A DNA stretch of 34,517 nt from Betaproteobacteria bacterium (lineage in GTDB: Bacteria > Pseudomonadota > Gammaproteobacteria > Burkholderiales > Burkholderiaceae_C). Shown piece by piece: positions 1 through 7,790 of this stretch. A program made the position numbers and the translations under genes. Every line of letters starts with the position of its first letter. Within the stretch, counting starts at the first letter, position 1. A model generated the notes under the pieces. That model did no database searches, was not told the DNA's origin, and saw only the letters and a list, made by a program, of their open reading frames with translations. The stretch lies in NCBI GenBank assembly GCA_013289985.1, contig JABCYW010000054.1, forward strand, positions 1 to 34,517, given 5' to 3'.

Positions 1-1118
1 AGCGTGGGTACCAGGATGGTGACGAAGTCGGTCTGCGACGTGAAGTTCGAGCGCATCCACAGCACCAGCGAGAACATGATGAAGGCCCCGGTGGCCATCC
101 AGCGCGGGTCCCATTTCGCCACGTTCTTGCCCACCATCGGCGTGAGCAGGATGGCCAGCACGCCCACCGGCGCCAGCGCCATGCCGGCATCGGTGGCCGT
201 GTAGCCCATGTACTGCTGGAGCCACAGCGGCAGCAGCACCACGTTGCCGAAGAACAGGCCGTACGCGATGGCCAGCGTGCCCGCGCCGAACAGGAAGTTG
301 CGCCGCGCGAACAGCCGGATGTCGACCACCGGATGCTCGTCGGTGAGCTCCCACGCCACGAACACCGCGAACGCGATCACCACGATGATGGCCAGCACGA
401 CGATGGTGGTGGAGTTGAACCAGTCGAGCTCCTTGCCCTTGTCCAGCATCACCTGCAGGCAGCCCACCCACAGCACGAGCATGGCCAGGCCGATGCCGTC
501 GATGGGTCGCTTGACGATGGGCGTCTCGCGCTTGTGATAGATGCTCCACGTCACGGCCGCGGCGAAGATGCCCACGGGGATGTTGATGTAGAAGATCCAG
601 GGCCAGGTCCAGTTGTCGGTGATGTAGCCGCCCAGCAAGGGCCCGGCCACCGGCGCCACCAGCGTGGTGACGCCCCACAGCGCGAGCGCCGTCCCCGCCT
701 TCTGCGGCGGATAGGTGGACAGCAGCAGCGTCTGCGACAGCGGGATCATGGGCCCGGCCACGAAGCCCTGCAGCACGCGGAACGCGATCAGCAGCTCGAT
801 GGACGGCGCCAGGCCGCACAGGATGGACGCGATCACGAACAGGATCACGCTCATCGTGAACAGCTTCACGGCGCCGAAGCGCTGCGTGAGCCAGCCCGTG
901 AGCGGCACCGAGATCGCGTTGGCCACGCCGAAGCTCGTGATGACCCACGTGCCCTGCGAGATGCTCACGCCCAGGTCGCCCGAGATCGAGGGCAGCGAGA
1001 CGTTGGCGATCGAGGAATCGAGCACGTTCATGAACGTCGCCAGCGACAGCGACAACGTGCCCAACACGAGCGCGCCTCCCTTCAGGGGCGCGCGCGCCGC
1101 TGGTGCCGGTGAACTCAT
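1..1118 (-). CDS. emrB: EmrB-like DHA2-family MFS drug exporter (C-terminus outside window)
   Basis: Inner-membrane proton-driven multidrug pump of the 14-helix DHA2 family, expected to work with the adjacent EmrA-like adaptor and NodT-like channel as a tripartite efflux system. About 372 codons are visible; the stop lies beyond the window start, so the end is partial. The N-terminal helix carries the family motif LDSSIANVSLPSISG, and further on there is a WIFYINIPVG segment typical of EmrB-type transporters. Successive hydrophobic segments run through the whole visible part. The ATG at 1118 overlaps the TGA of the upstream adaptor gene (ATGA), which implies translational coupling. It is last in the marR-nodT-emrA-emrB order. 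The family is clear; the exported substrates cannot be read from sequence. Confidence 0.93.
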   Translation of the reverse strand, partial: MSSPAPAARAPLKGGALVLGTLSLSLATFMNVLDSSIANVSLPSISGDLGVSISQGTWVITSFGVANAISVPLTGWLTQRFGAVKLFTMSVILFVIASILCGLAPSIELLIAFRVLQGFVAGPMIPLSQTLLLSTYPPQKAGTALALWGVTTLVAPVAGPLLGGYITDNWTWPWIFYINIPVGIFAAAVTWSIYHKRETPIVKRPIDGIGLAMLVLWVGCLQVMLDKGKELDWFNSTTIVVLAIIVVIAFAVFVAWELTDEHPVVDIRLFARRNFLFGAGTLAIAYGLFFGNVVLLPLWLQQYMGYTATDAGMALAPVGVLAILLTPMVGKNVAKWDPRWMATGAFIMFSLVLWMRSNFTSQTDFVTILVPT

Positions 1119-2476
1119 GATTGCTTGTGGTGCTTGTGATGCTTGATGCCGCCGTCCGCCGACGCGAGCTTGTCGCCGGCGCCGGAGGCCGCGGCCGTCG
1201 GGGCGGAGGTGGCCTGCGGCGCCGCCGAGGCCTGCGCCTTGGCTCGGCCGCCGCCGTTGGAGGCGATGATGCGCGCCACTTCGGCGTCGGCGTCATGCTG
1301 CAGCGAATCGAACACGTTCGTCGACGCGACCGCGCCTTGCGCCGCCGTCCGCGGCGTGTCGGAGATCGCGCGGCCGCTCTCGTCGGCGACGTCGACCGTC
1401 ACGTTCATCGACAGGCCCACCTGCAGCGGGTTCTGGGCGATTTCCTTCGGGTCGAGGGCGATGCGCACCGGCACGCGCTGCACGACCTTGATCCAGTTGC
1501 CGGTGGCGTTCTGCGCCGGCAGCAGCGAGAACGCCGCGCCGGTGCCGGCGCCCAGGCCCTCGACCTTGCCGTGGAAGACCACGTGCTTGCCGTAGACGTC
1601 GGCCTCCAGCGTGGCCGGCTGGCCGATGCGGATGCGCGCGAGCTGGCCTTCCTTGAAGTTGGCGTCGACCCAGGCGCTGTCCAGCGGCACCACCGACATC
1701 AGCGGCACGCCCGCCTGCACGCGCTGGCCCACCTGCACGCTGCGGCGCGCCACCTGGCCGCTGACCGGCGCGAGCACTTCGGCGCGCTGCACCGCGAGCC
1801 ACGCCTCGCGCACCCTGGCGGAGGCGCGCAGCACGTTCGGATGGTCGGCGACGCTGGTGCCCTCGGTCTGCGACTGGTTGGAGTTCAGTTGCTCCCTGGC
1901 CGCGTCCAGCGCCGACTTGGCGGCGGTGTAGGCGCTCTTCGCGGAGGCCAGGCCCTGCGTCGCGTGCTCGTACTCTTCCTTGCCGACGGCGCCGCTCTGC
2001 ACCAGCGGCTGGCGGCGGTTCACGTCGTCCTGCGCCTTCGAGAGATCGGCGGCCGCGCGCGTGGCGTCGGCGGCGCGGGCATCGATCTGGGCCTGCAGGG
2101 TGGAGTTGTTGGCGAACAGGATGCGCGTCTCGCGCACGGTCTGCGCCAGCGCGGCCTCGGCCTGGTCCAGCGCCACGCGCGAGTCCGCCGGGTCGAGCTT
2201 GACCAGCAGTTGGCCGGCCTTGACGTAGTTGGTGTCGTCGGCCTGGATGGCCGTGACGGTGCCGCCGGCCTGCGCGGTGATCTGCACCACGTTGGCCGAC
2301 ACGTAGGCGTTGTCGGTGGCCTCGGAATGGCGGCCGGTCATCCAGTAGTAGATGCCGTAGCCGCCGCCGATCACCAGCACGGCCACCGCGATGGCGGTCA
2401 GGGCCGTGCGACGCCTGGGGTTGCCGGCCGGCGCGATGGTGGCGGAAGCGGCGTTGTCGTTGGCAGGAGCGTTCAT
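1115..2476 (-). CDS. emrA: EmrA-like HlyD-family membrane-fusion (adaptor) protein
   Basis: Periplasmic adaptor linking the MFS pump to an outer-membrane channel. The 453-residue protein has a short cytoplasmic N-terminus, one membrane helix at about residues 24-46, then the TDNAYVSANVVQI segment typical of EmrA proteins. A lipoyl/barrel-sandwich half-motif follows, then an Ala-rich coiled-coil hairpin (about 100-210), the second half-motif (VLAPVSGQVARR) and a beta-barrel region. The C-terminus is longer than usual: an Ala/Ser-rich tail of roughly 60 residues ending in GGIKHHKHHKQS, a histidine/lysine cluster of unknown role. The stop overlaps the emrB start; the start lies 6 bp after the nodT-like stop. 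No strong Shine-Dalgarno is visible, consistent with coupling within the operon. Confidence 0.94.
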   Translation of the reverse strand: MNAPANDNAASATIAPAGNPRRRTALTAIAVAVLVIGGGYGIYYWMTGRHSEATDNAYVSANVVQITAQAGGTVTAIQADDTNYVKAGQLLVKLDPADSRVALDQAEAALAQTVRETRILFANNSTLQAQIDARAADATRAAADLSKAQDDVNRRQPLVQSGAVGKEEYEHATQGLASAKSAYTAAKSALDAAREQLNSNQSQTEGTSVADHPNVLRASARVREAWLAVQRAEVLAPVSGQVARRSVQVGQRVQAGVPLMSVVPLDSAWVDANFKEGQLARIRIGQPATLEADVYGKHVVFHGKVEGLGAGTGAAFSLLPAQNATGNWIKVVQRVPVRIALDPKEIAQNPLQVGLSMNVTVDVADESGRAISDTPRTAAQGAVASTNVFDSLQHDADAEVARIIASNGGGRAKAQASAAPQATSAPTAAASGAGDKLASADGGIKHHKHHKQS

Positions 2477-2482
2477 GGTCTG

Positions 2483-4093
2483 TTAGGCGGGCGTGAGGTT
2501 GTCGTTCTTGGCGGTCGTCGTCGGTGCGGACGCCGCGGCGGCGGGAGTCGGAGTGGCGGCGGACCAGCCGCCGCCGAGCGCCTTCATCAGCTGGGCCTGG
2601 ACGTCGAGCGCGCGGTAGCGCAGGTCGACCTCGAGGCGGCGTTCGGCCAGCATCTGCGTCTCGGCGTTGAGCACGATCAGCGCGTTGCCCAGGCCCTGGC
2701 CGTAGCGCTTCTGCGAGAAGTCGTAGCTGTCGGTGGAGGCGGCCAGCGCCTGGCGCTGCAGCGTGAGCTGGCGTTCGATGGAGGCCGCGGACGTGGCGGC
2801 GTCGGCCGCCTCGCGCACGGCGTCGATCACCTGCTGGTTGTAGGCCTGGATCGCGGCATCGCGGTCGGCGGCCTTGCCCTTCAGCTGGGCGCGCAGCTGG
2901 CCGCCCTCGAAGATGGGCAGGTGCAGCGCCGGGCCGAACGACCACTGCTTGCTGGGCAGCTCGAGGAAGTTCTTCAGGCTGATGGAGTCCAGCCCGAAGC
3001 CGGCCGAGAAGTTGATGTCCGGATAGAACTGCGCGCGTTGCGAGGCCACCTGCTGGTTGGCGGCCTCCGCGCGCGCCAGAGCGGCGGCGACGTCGGGCCG
3101 GCGCGCGATCAGGTCGGCGCCCAGCACCGGCGGCTGCGGCGACACCTGGAGCTGGTCCAGCGTGGGCGCCAGCGCGGCCAGGGACTGCATGGGCTGAGCC
3201 GTGAGCGCGGCCAGCATGTGGCGGGTGAGGTCGATCTGCTCGTCGAGCGACTCGATCTGCGCGAGCGTGTCGGGCAGCGCGCCCTCGCCCTGCTTCTGCT
3301 CGACCACGGTGTCGAGGCCGGCCTGCACGCGCTGTGTGATCAGCGACAGCATCTGCTTGCGCTGGTCGTAGGTGCGTTGCGCGACGGCGCGCTGGCTCTC
3401 GAGGCGCGCCAGCGAGAAATAGGTGCGCACGACCTGCGTGGCGATCTGCTGCGCCGCGACGTCGGCGTCGGCGCGCGCGGCGCGGGCGCTGCCCAGCGCC
3501 GCCTCGATGTCGGCCTTCTGGCGGCCGAACAGGTCGGCGTCCCACTTCAGGCCGAACGCGGCGTCGGACTGGTTGAAGATGCTGCCACCGTACGGCGGCG
3601 GGAACAGCCCGTTGCGCGAGAGGAGCTCGCGCTTGACGCTCGCGTCGAAGTCGACGTGCGGGAGTTCGGCGCCGCGGGCGTTGTCCACCACCGCCTGCGC
3701 GCGCGCGACACGAGCCTGCGCGGCCGCCAGGTTGGGCGAGCCGGCCACGGCCTTGTCCACGAGCGCGCTCAACTGGGCGTCGCCGAACTGCTTCCACCAC
3801 TGCGCGTCGACCGCGGTGGTCTGCTGCGTGGCGGACAGGCCCAGCGAATCGGCCGTGCGGGCCGTGGCGGGCGCGGACTGGCTGCCCATCGAGGCGCAGC
3901 CGGCCAGCATCAGCATGGCGGCCGAGGCGATGGCCACGGCGAAGGTGCCGGCGGACAGCACGCGCGGCATGTCGAGGTCGAGGCCGCGATGCGTGGGACG
4001 GCGCGTGGCGCGGCGCTCCACCTGCGGCTCGCCGGTCTTGGGGGACGCGCCGGCGTGGCGCGGGCAGTCCTGGGGTTGCTTGGCGCAGTTCAT
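2483..4093 (-). CDS. NodT-family outer-membrane efflux lipoprotein (TolC-like)
   Basis: Outer-membrane channel of the efflux operon. Two outer-membrane-efflux repeats are visible. The second contains the family hallmark LIARRPDVAAALARAEAANQ followed by FYPDINFSAGFG. A lipoprotein signal peptide is clear: a hydrophobic stretch beginning at an internal Met (codon at 3970-3968) and ending in the lipobox LAGC, so the mature protein should start at that cysteine. Three starts are possible: ATG 4093 (used here, 10 bp after the marR stop), an upstream codon at 4156 inside marR, or ATG 3970, which gives a textbook 25-residue lipoprotein signal. The 41 residues between 4093 and 3970 are polar and may not be translated. 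Channel identity is firm; start choice is not. Confidence 0.9.
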   Translation of the reverse strand: MNCAKQPQDCPRHAGASPKTGEPQVERRATRRPTHRGLDLDMPRVLSAGTFAVAIASAAMLMLAGCASMGSQSAPATARTADSLGLSATQQTTAVDAQWWKQFGDAQLSALVDKAVAGSPNLAAAQARVARAQAVVDNARGAELPHVDFDASVKRELLSRNGLFPPPYGGSIFNQSDAAFGLKWDADLFGRQKADIEAALGSARAARADADVAAQQIATQVVRTYFSLARLESQRAVAQRTYDQRKQMLSLITQRVQAGLDTVVEQKQGEGALPDTLAQIESLDEQIDLTRHMLAALTAQPMQSLAALAPTLDQLQVSPQPPVLGADLIARRPDVAAALARAEAANQQVASQRAQFYPDINFSAGFGLDSISLKNFLELPSKQWSFGPALHLPIFEGGQLRAQLKGKAADRDAAIQAYNQQVIDAVREAADAATSAASIERQLTLQRQALAASTDSYDFSQKRYGQGLGNALIVLNAETQMLAERRLEVDLRYRALDVQAQLMKALGGGWSAATPTPAAAASAPTTTAKNDNLTPA

Positions 4094-4103
4094 GGCAGGT
4101 CTT

Positions 4104-4619
4104 TCAGTCGGGGGTCGCTGCGTTGTTGTTGGTGGCGGTGCGCAAGGCCTCGCCATTGGCGCGCATGCGCTTGAGCATGCCCAGCAGCGCGCGCCATTCT
4201 TCCTTCGAGAAGCCGGCCAGGTGCAGGTTGAGCACCTCGGCCAGCACGGCCGGCACGACGGCGGCCACTTCGCGGCCGCTCTCGGTCAGCTCGAGATTCA
4301 CCACGCGCCGGTCCTCGCTGGAGCGCACGCGCGCCACCAGGCCCTTGGCCTCGAGGCGGTCGAGCGCGCGCGTCATGGCGCCCGGGTCGCTCTGCAGCTT
4401 GCGGGCGAGCTCGGCCACGGTGCCGCATTCGCCGTGCGCCAGCTTGAACAGCGGCACCCATTGCGCGTGCGTGAGGTCGTGGTCGACCAGGCGACGGTCG
4501 ACCTGGCTCGTGATGGAACCGACGACACCCTTGAGCACGGACCCGATGCTCTCTTCCTGGGTGTAGCCCTCGGCAGAGTAGAAATCGGCACTCGGGTGCG
4601 GATCGTTGGTGGATGACAT
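4104..4619 (-). CDS. MarR-family transcriptional regulator of the efflux operon
   Basis: A 171-residue winged-helix repressor, first gene of the minus-strand efflux operon. The MarR DNA-binding core is visible: a helix with THAQWVPLF, recognition region TVAELARKLQSDPGAMTRALDRLEAKGLV and a wing with SSEDRRVVNLELTESG. By family precedent (MarR, EmrR) it would dimerise, bind a palindrome near its own promoter and release it on binding a phenolic or drug-like ligand. A TTGCTTAGGCAA near-palindrome lies 15 bp upstream of the start. The start ATG at 4619 has no Shine-Dalgarno and lies only 7 nt from a TATATT -10 element, so the mRNA may be leaderless. The ligand is unknown. Confidence 0.93.
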   Translation of the reverse strand: MSSTNDPHPSADFYSAEGYTQEESIGSVLKGVVGSITSQVDRRLVDHDLTHAQWVPLFKLAHGECGTVAELARKLQSDPGAMTRALDRLEAKGLVARVRSSEDRRVVNLELTESGREVAAVVPAVLAEVLNLHLAGFSKEEWRALLGMLKRMRANGEALRTATNNNAATPD

Positions 4620-4626
4620 GGAGGCG

Positions 4627-4659
4627 AATATACTTGCTTAGGCAATGACTGCGTCGACA
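4627..4659 (-). promoter_or_regulatory. marR promoter with candidate MarR operator
   Basis: On the minus strand a TATATT -10 element (4632-4627) precedes the marR ATG by 7 nt. A near-palindrome TTGCTTAGGCAA (4634-4645; TTGC/GCAA arms, imperfect centre) fills the spacer just upstream. No good -35 hexamer is visible (GACGCA at the 17-bp position). An operator in this place would block RNA polymerase and could also affect the divergent ABC exporter gene. The elements are seen in the sequence; regulation is inferred. Confidence 0.5.
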
Positions 4660-4682
4660 ATCATTGAATAGGCTCTTATTGC
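4654..4682 (+). promoter_or_regulatory. weak candidate promoter for the ABC exporter
   Basis: TCGACA (4654-4659), a 17-bp spacer and TATTGC (4677-4682) form a weak sigma70-like pair on the plus strand, upstream of the ATG at 4751. A perfect GGGTATACCC palindrome follows at 4687-4696. Both matches are poor enough that chance is possible. Confidence 0.25.
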
Positions 4683-4750
4683 GTGGGGGTATACCCTTTG
4701 TCGCCCGGCGAAAGTCCCCTGTCACCCGCAGACCGTAGACTTCGACAGAT

Positions 4751-6613
4751 ATGACCACTGCTTCCGAACGCGCGAAGGCGGCCTCCCCGCGCTCGCTGTC
4801 TGGCCTGCTTCCCTTTCTGCGTCCGTATCGGGGACGCATCGCCGCGGCGATCCTGTTCCTGATCCTGGCCGCGATCACCACGCTCGCCTTCCCGACGGCG
4901 TTGCGCAAGCTCATCGATGGCGGCCTGGCCAGCTCGCCCATCGTGGCCGGGGGCGCCACCACGGCCGTCGCCAACGGCAACCGGCTGCTGGCGTTGCGCG
5001 ACCACTTCCTCGCGTTGTTCGGCGTGGGCGTGGCGCTGGGCGTGTTCTCCGCGCTGCGCTTCTACACGGTGACCTGGCTGGGCGAGCGCGTCACCGCCGA
5101 CCTGCGCAGCGCCGTCTACCGCCACGTGGTGCGCCAGAGCCCGGCGTTCTTCGAGACCAACGCCACCGGCGAGGTGCTGTCGCGCCTGACCACCGACACC
5201 ACGCTGGTGCAGCAAGTGGTGGGCTCCAGCCTGTCGATGGGCCTGCGCAACGGCGTGATGGGCATCGGCGCGATGGTGATGCTCATCGTCACCAACCCGT
5301 ATGTGATGACGCAGGTGCTGGGCATCCTGCTGCTGGTGGTGGCGCCGGCCATGGTCTTCGGCCGGCGCGTGCGCAAGCTGAGCCGCGCCAGCCAGGATCG
5401 CGTGGCCGACTCCAGCGCGATCGCCGCCGAGGTGCTCAACGCCATCCCCGTGGTGCAGAGCTACACGCAGGAAGATCGCGAGGCCGAACGCTTCGCGGTG
5501 TCCACCGAGCACGCGTTCGACACCGCGCGCAAGCGCACGCGGGTGCGCTCCATGCTCGTGGCCTTCATCATCAGCGCCACCTTCGGCGCGCTGCTGTGGG
5601 GCCTGTACCAGGGCACGCAGGCGGTCATCGCCGGCAAGGTGAGCGCCGGCCATCTCGGCGAGACCATCGTCTACGTGCTGCTGCTGGTGAGCAGCGTGGC
5701 GGTGCTGTCGGAGGTCTACGGCGACCTGCTGCGCGCCGCCGGCGCCTCCGAGCGCCTGATGGAGCTGCTGGCCGCCGTGTCGCCAGTGGCGGATCCCGCC
5801 GCGCCGCGGGCGCTGCCGCCCACGCGCGCGGGCTCGTCGGTGGAGCTGCGCCACGTGCAGTTCCATTACCCGTCGCGGCCGGCCCATGCGGCGCTGTCCG
5901 ACTACTCGCTGCGTGTCAGGCCCGGCGAGACCGTGGCGCTGGTGGGCCCCAGCGGCGCCGGCAAGAGCACGGTGTTCCAGCTGCTGCTGCGCTTCTACGA
6001 CACCGGCGCCGGCAGCGTCCTGGTGGACGACGTCGACGTGCGCACCACGTCGCTGGAGGCACTGCGCTCGCGCATCGGCATCGTCCCGCAGGACTCCACG
6101 GTGTTCTCCGCCGACGCGATGGAGAACATCCGCTACGGCCGCCCCGACGCCACCGACGACGAGGTCGTCGCCGCCGCCCGCGCGGCCTTCGCCGACGAGT
6201 TCATCCGCCGCCTGCCCGAGGGCTACAAGACCTTCCTGGGCGAGCGCGGCGTGCGGCTGTCGGGCGGCCAGCGCCAGCGCATCGCGATCGCGCGCGCGAT
6301 GCTCAAGAACCCGCCGCTGCTGCTGCTCGACGAGGCCACCAGCGCGCTCGACGCCGAGAGCGAACGGATGGTCCAGGCGGCGCTGGAAGCGGCGATGGCC
6401 GACCGCACCACGCTGGTCATCGCCCACCGCCTGGCCACCGTGCAGAAGGCCGACCGCATCGTGGTGATGGAGCAAGGCCGCATCGTGGAAGAGGGCAACC
6501 ATCGGGAATTGATGCAGCGCGACGGGCTCTACGCGAAGCTTGCAAGAATGCAGTTCCACCTCGACCCGCTGGCCCCCTCCGCCGAGGCGGCCGAGCCGGA
6601 AGAAGCCGCCTGA
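4751..6613 (+). CDS. MsbA-related ABC exporter, fused membrane and ATPase domains
   Basis: A 620-residue half-transporter expected to dimerise in the inner membrane and export a lipid, drug or other hydrophobic molecule. The N-terminal transmembrane domain has about six helices (residues 30-330). The nucleotide-binding domain has Walker A GPSGAGKST (399-407), a Q-loop Gln at 447, signature LSGGQ (503-507), Walker B LLLLDEA (523-529) and the H-loop His 559, all intact. Length and layout match the ABCB-type bacterial group related to MsbA. It is divergent from marR, with about 130 bp between starts, so it could share MarR control. No clear Shine-Dalgarno precedes ATG 4751. The substrate is not predictable. 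Confidence 0.93.
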   Translation: MTTASERAKAASPRSLSGLLPFLRPYRGRIAAAILFLILAAITTLAFPTALRKLIDGGLASSPIVAGGATTAVANGNRLLALRDHFLALFGVGVALGVFSALRFYTVTWLGERVTADLRSAVYRHVVRQSPAFFETNATGEVLSRLTTDTTLVQQVVGSSLSMGLRNGVMGIGAMVMLIVTNPYVMTQVLGILLLVVAPAMVFGRRVRKLSRASQDRVADSSAIAAEVLNAIPVVQSYTQEDREAERFAVSTEHAFDTARKRTRVRSMLVAFIISATFGALLWGLYQGTQAVIAGKVSAGHLGETIVYVLLLVSSVAVLSEVYGDLLRAAGASERLMELLAAVSPVADPAAPRALPPTRAGSSVELRHVQFHYPSRPAHAALSDYSLRVRPGETVALVGPSGAGKSTVFQLLLRFYDTGAGSVLVDDVDVRTTSLEALRSRIGIVPQDSTVFSADAMENIRYGRPDATDDEVVAAARAAFADEFIRRLPEGYKTFLGERGVRLSGGQRQRIAIARAMLKNPPLLLLDEATSALDAESERMVQAALEAAMADRTTLVIAHRLATVQKADRIVVMEQGRIVEEGNHRELMQRDGLYAKLARMQFHLDPLAPSAEAAEPEEAA

Positions 6614-6628
6614 TCGCGCTGCCACCAC

Positions 6629-7069
6629 ATGACGACCCCACCCGAAGACGTCGACGCGCTGTTCGGCGCTGCCGCGCCGCCGCCGCCCGTCCAGTCCGTA
6701 CCGCCTGGCAATCCGCTGCTCCGTGCCACGAAGATCGACGCCCGCAAGGAGCATCGCGTCAAGGTGTCGTGGCCGGCGCGGGTGCAGCTGCCCGGCGGCA
6801 AGGTGGTCGAGCTGCGCGTGCGCGATCTTTCGGAAAGCGGCGTGGGCCTGGTCAGCGACCTCCACATCCCGGCCAGCACCGTGCTGAACTTCGCGATGGG
6901 CGTGCCGGGGCTGAACGAACCCACGAAGATCACGCCCGTGACGGGCACCATCCGGACCACCTACGTGGTGCTGCAGGGACCCGACCTGTGCTGCGGCGGC
7001 ACGTGGGTGTCGCTGCCCGCGGACAGCCGGGATCTGCTGGACAAGTGGATCCGGCGGCTGCGCAAGTAA
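6629..7069 (+). CDS. PilZ-domain protein, probable c-di-GMP receptor
   Basis: A 146-residue soluble protein with a single PilZ domain after a Pro/Ala-rich N-terminus. Both c-di-GMP contact motifs are present: RxxxR as RKEHR (residues 39-43) and D/NxSxxG as DLSESG (66-71). It should therefore be able to bind the second messenger, by family knowledge. It starts 15 bp after the ABC exporter stop and may be co-transcribed with it. No effector domain is present, so it probably acts by contacting another protein. The paired CC at residues 121-122 is not part of the PilZ consensus. Confidence 0.88.
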   Translation: MTTPPEDVDALFGAAAPPPPVQSVPPGNPLLRATKIDARKEHRVKVSWPARVQLPGGKVVELRVRDLSESGVGLVSDLHIPASTVLNFAMGVPGLNEPTKITPVTGTIRTTYVVLQGPDLCCGGTWVSLPADSRDLLDKWIRRLRK

Positions 7070-7098
7070 GGTCAGACGCTGCTCGTGGGAAGATCTCT

Positions 7099-7136
7099 AA
7101 TTTCTGTCTTGACAGAAATTATGGAAGTCCTAGACT
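7099..7136 (+). promoter_or_regulatory. Promoter and perfect inverted-repeat operator of the GbsR-type regulator
   Basis: Ten-base perfect arms AATTTCTGTC / GACAGAAATT (7099-7108 and 7111-7120) flank a TT centre. A consensus -35 TTGACA (7109-7114) lies inside the repeat. After a 16-bp spacer comes TAGACT (7131-7136), a fair -10. The ATG at 7144 is only 7 nt after the -10, so transcription should begin at or next to the start codon. Operator overlap with the -35 predicts autorepression. A closely similar palindrome recurs at 7764-7783. Confidence 0.75.
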
Positions 7137-7143
7137 CCAACCC

Positions 7144-7734
7144 ATGGAACTGACAGATGTCGCACGCAAGTTCGTCCTGCACTGGGGCGAGATGGGATCC
7201 GCCTGGGGCGTCAACCGCTCCGTCGCTCAGATCCATGCGCTGCTGTTCTTCAATGGCAAGCCGCTGCACGCCGAGGAACTGGCCGAAACGCTGGGCATCG
7301 CGCGCTCCAACGTGAGCACCAGCCTGCGGGAACTGCAGAACTGGAACCTGATCCGCGCGACACACGTGCTCGGAGACCGCCGCGACTATTTCGAGACCTC
7401 GCTGGACGTCTGGACGCTGTTCCGCACCGTCGTGCGCGAGCGCAAGGAACGCGAATTCGACCCCACCACGCGCGCGCTGCAATCGATGACGGCCATGCCG
7501 GGCTTCGAGCATGAGCCTCCCGACGTGCAGGATCGCGTGCGCGACACCCTGCGCCTGATGACGACGCTGAGCGTCTGGTCCGACGAGATGCTGCGTCTGT
7601 CGCCCGCGACGCTGGAGAAGGTGCTGAACATGGGCGCCAGCGTCCAGCGCTTCGTGCGCGGCGCACCCGCGCCAGCCAATGAAGTGCGCGACGCCGACGG
7701 CGTTGCCCTGCCGCTCGGTCCGCCGCCGTATTGA
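7144..7734 (+). CDS. GbsR/MarR-type transcriptional regulator
   Basis: A 196-residue DNA-binding protein of the GbsR-like branch of the MarR superfamily. The winged helix-turn-helix is at about residues 28-85, with LHAEELAETLGIARSNVSTS as the helix-turn-helix and LGDRRDYFET as the wing. The C-terminal half is helical, probably for dimerisation. The reading frame is open far upstream, but the ATG at 7144 gives the conserved N-terminus, and the promoter at 7109-7136 leaves no room for an earlier start. No Shine-Dalgarno is visible. It is followed after 56 bp by the DCC/SDR/DoxX/DUF2269 operon, whose leader repeats its own operator, so it is the likely regulator of that operon. The ligand is unknown. 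Confidence 0.88.
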   Translation: MELTDVARKFVLHWGEMGSAWGVNRSVAQIHALLFFNGKPLHAEELAETLGIARSNVSTSLRELQNWNLIRATHVLGDRRDYFETSLDVWTLFRTVVRERKEREFDPTTRALQSMTAMPGFEHEPPDVQDRVRDTLRLMTTLSVWSDEMLRLSPATLEKVLNMGASVQRFVRGAPAPANEVRDADGVALPLGPPPY

Positions 7735-7763
7735 AGCTCGTTCGTCCCTTTTTTTGATCGCAT

Positions 7764-7783
7764 ATTTCTGTTCATACTGAAAT
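7764..7783 (+). promoter_or_regulatory. Second copy of the GbsR-type operator, before the DCC operon
   Basis: ATTTCTGT and ACTGAAAT half-sites with the same overall 20-bp span match the core at 7100-7119 at 15 of 20 positions. The element ends 7 nt before the DCC start codon. A TACAAT follows at 7784-7789 but is too close to the start to be assigned safely as a -10. The presence of both copies is direct observation; control by the 7144-7734 regulator is inferred. Confidence 0.65.
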
Positions 7784-7790
7784 TACAATC

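Noticed and set aside
1121-4174. A 1017-codon open frame on the plus strand across the efflux operon
   Set aside because: Antisense to emrA and the nodT-like gene; Arg/Gly/His-rich composition is the usual mirror of high-GC coding, with no domain.
4687-4696. GGGTATACCC palindrome before the ABC exporter
   Set aside because: Could be an operator but there is no matching site elsewhere in the window and no link to a regulator; kept only as a note.
4676-6865. Long minus-strand frame opposite the ABC exporter
   Set aside because: His/Arg/Gln-rich shadow of a gene with intact ABC motifs on the other strand.
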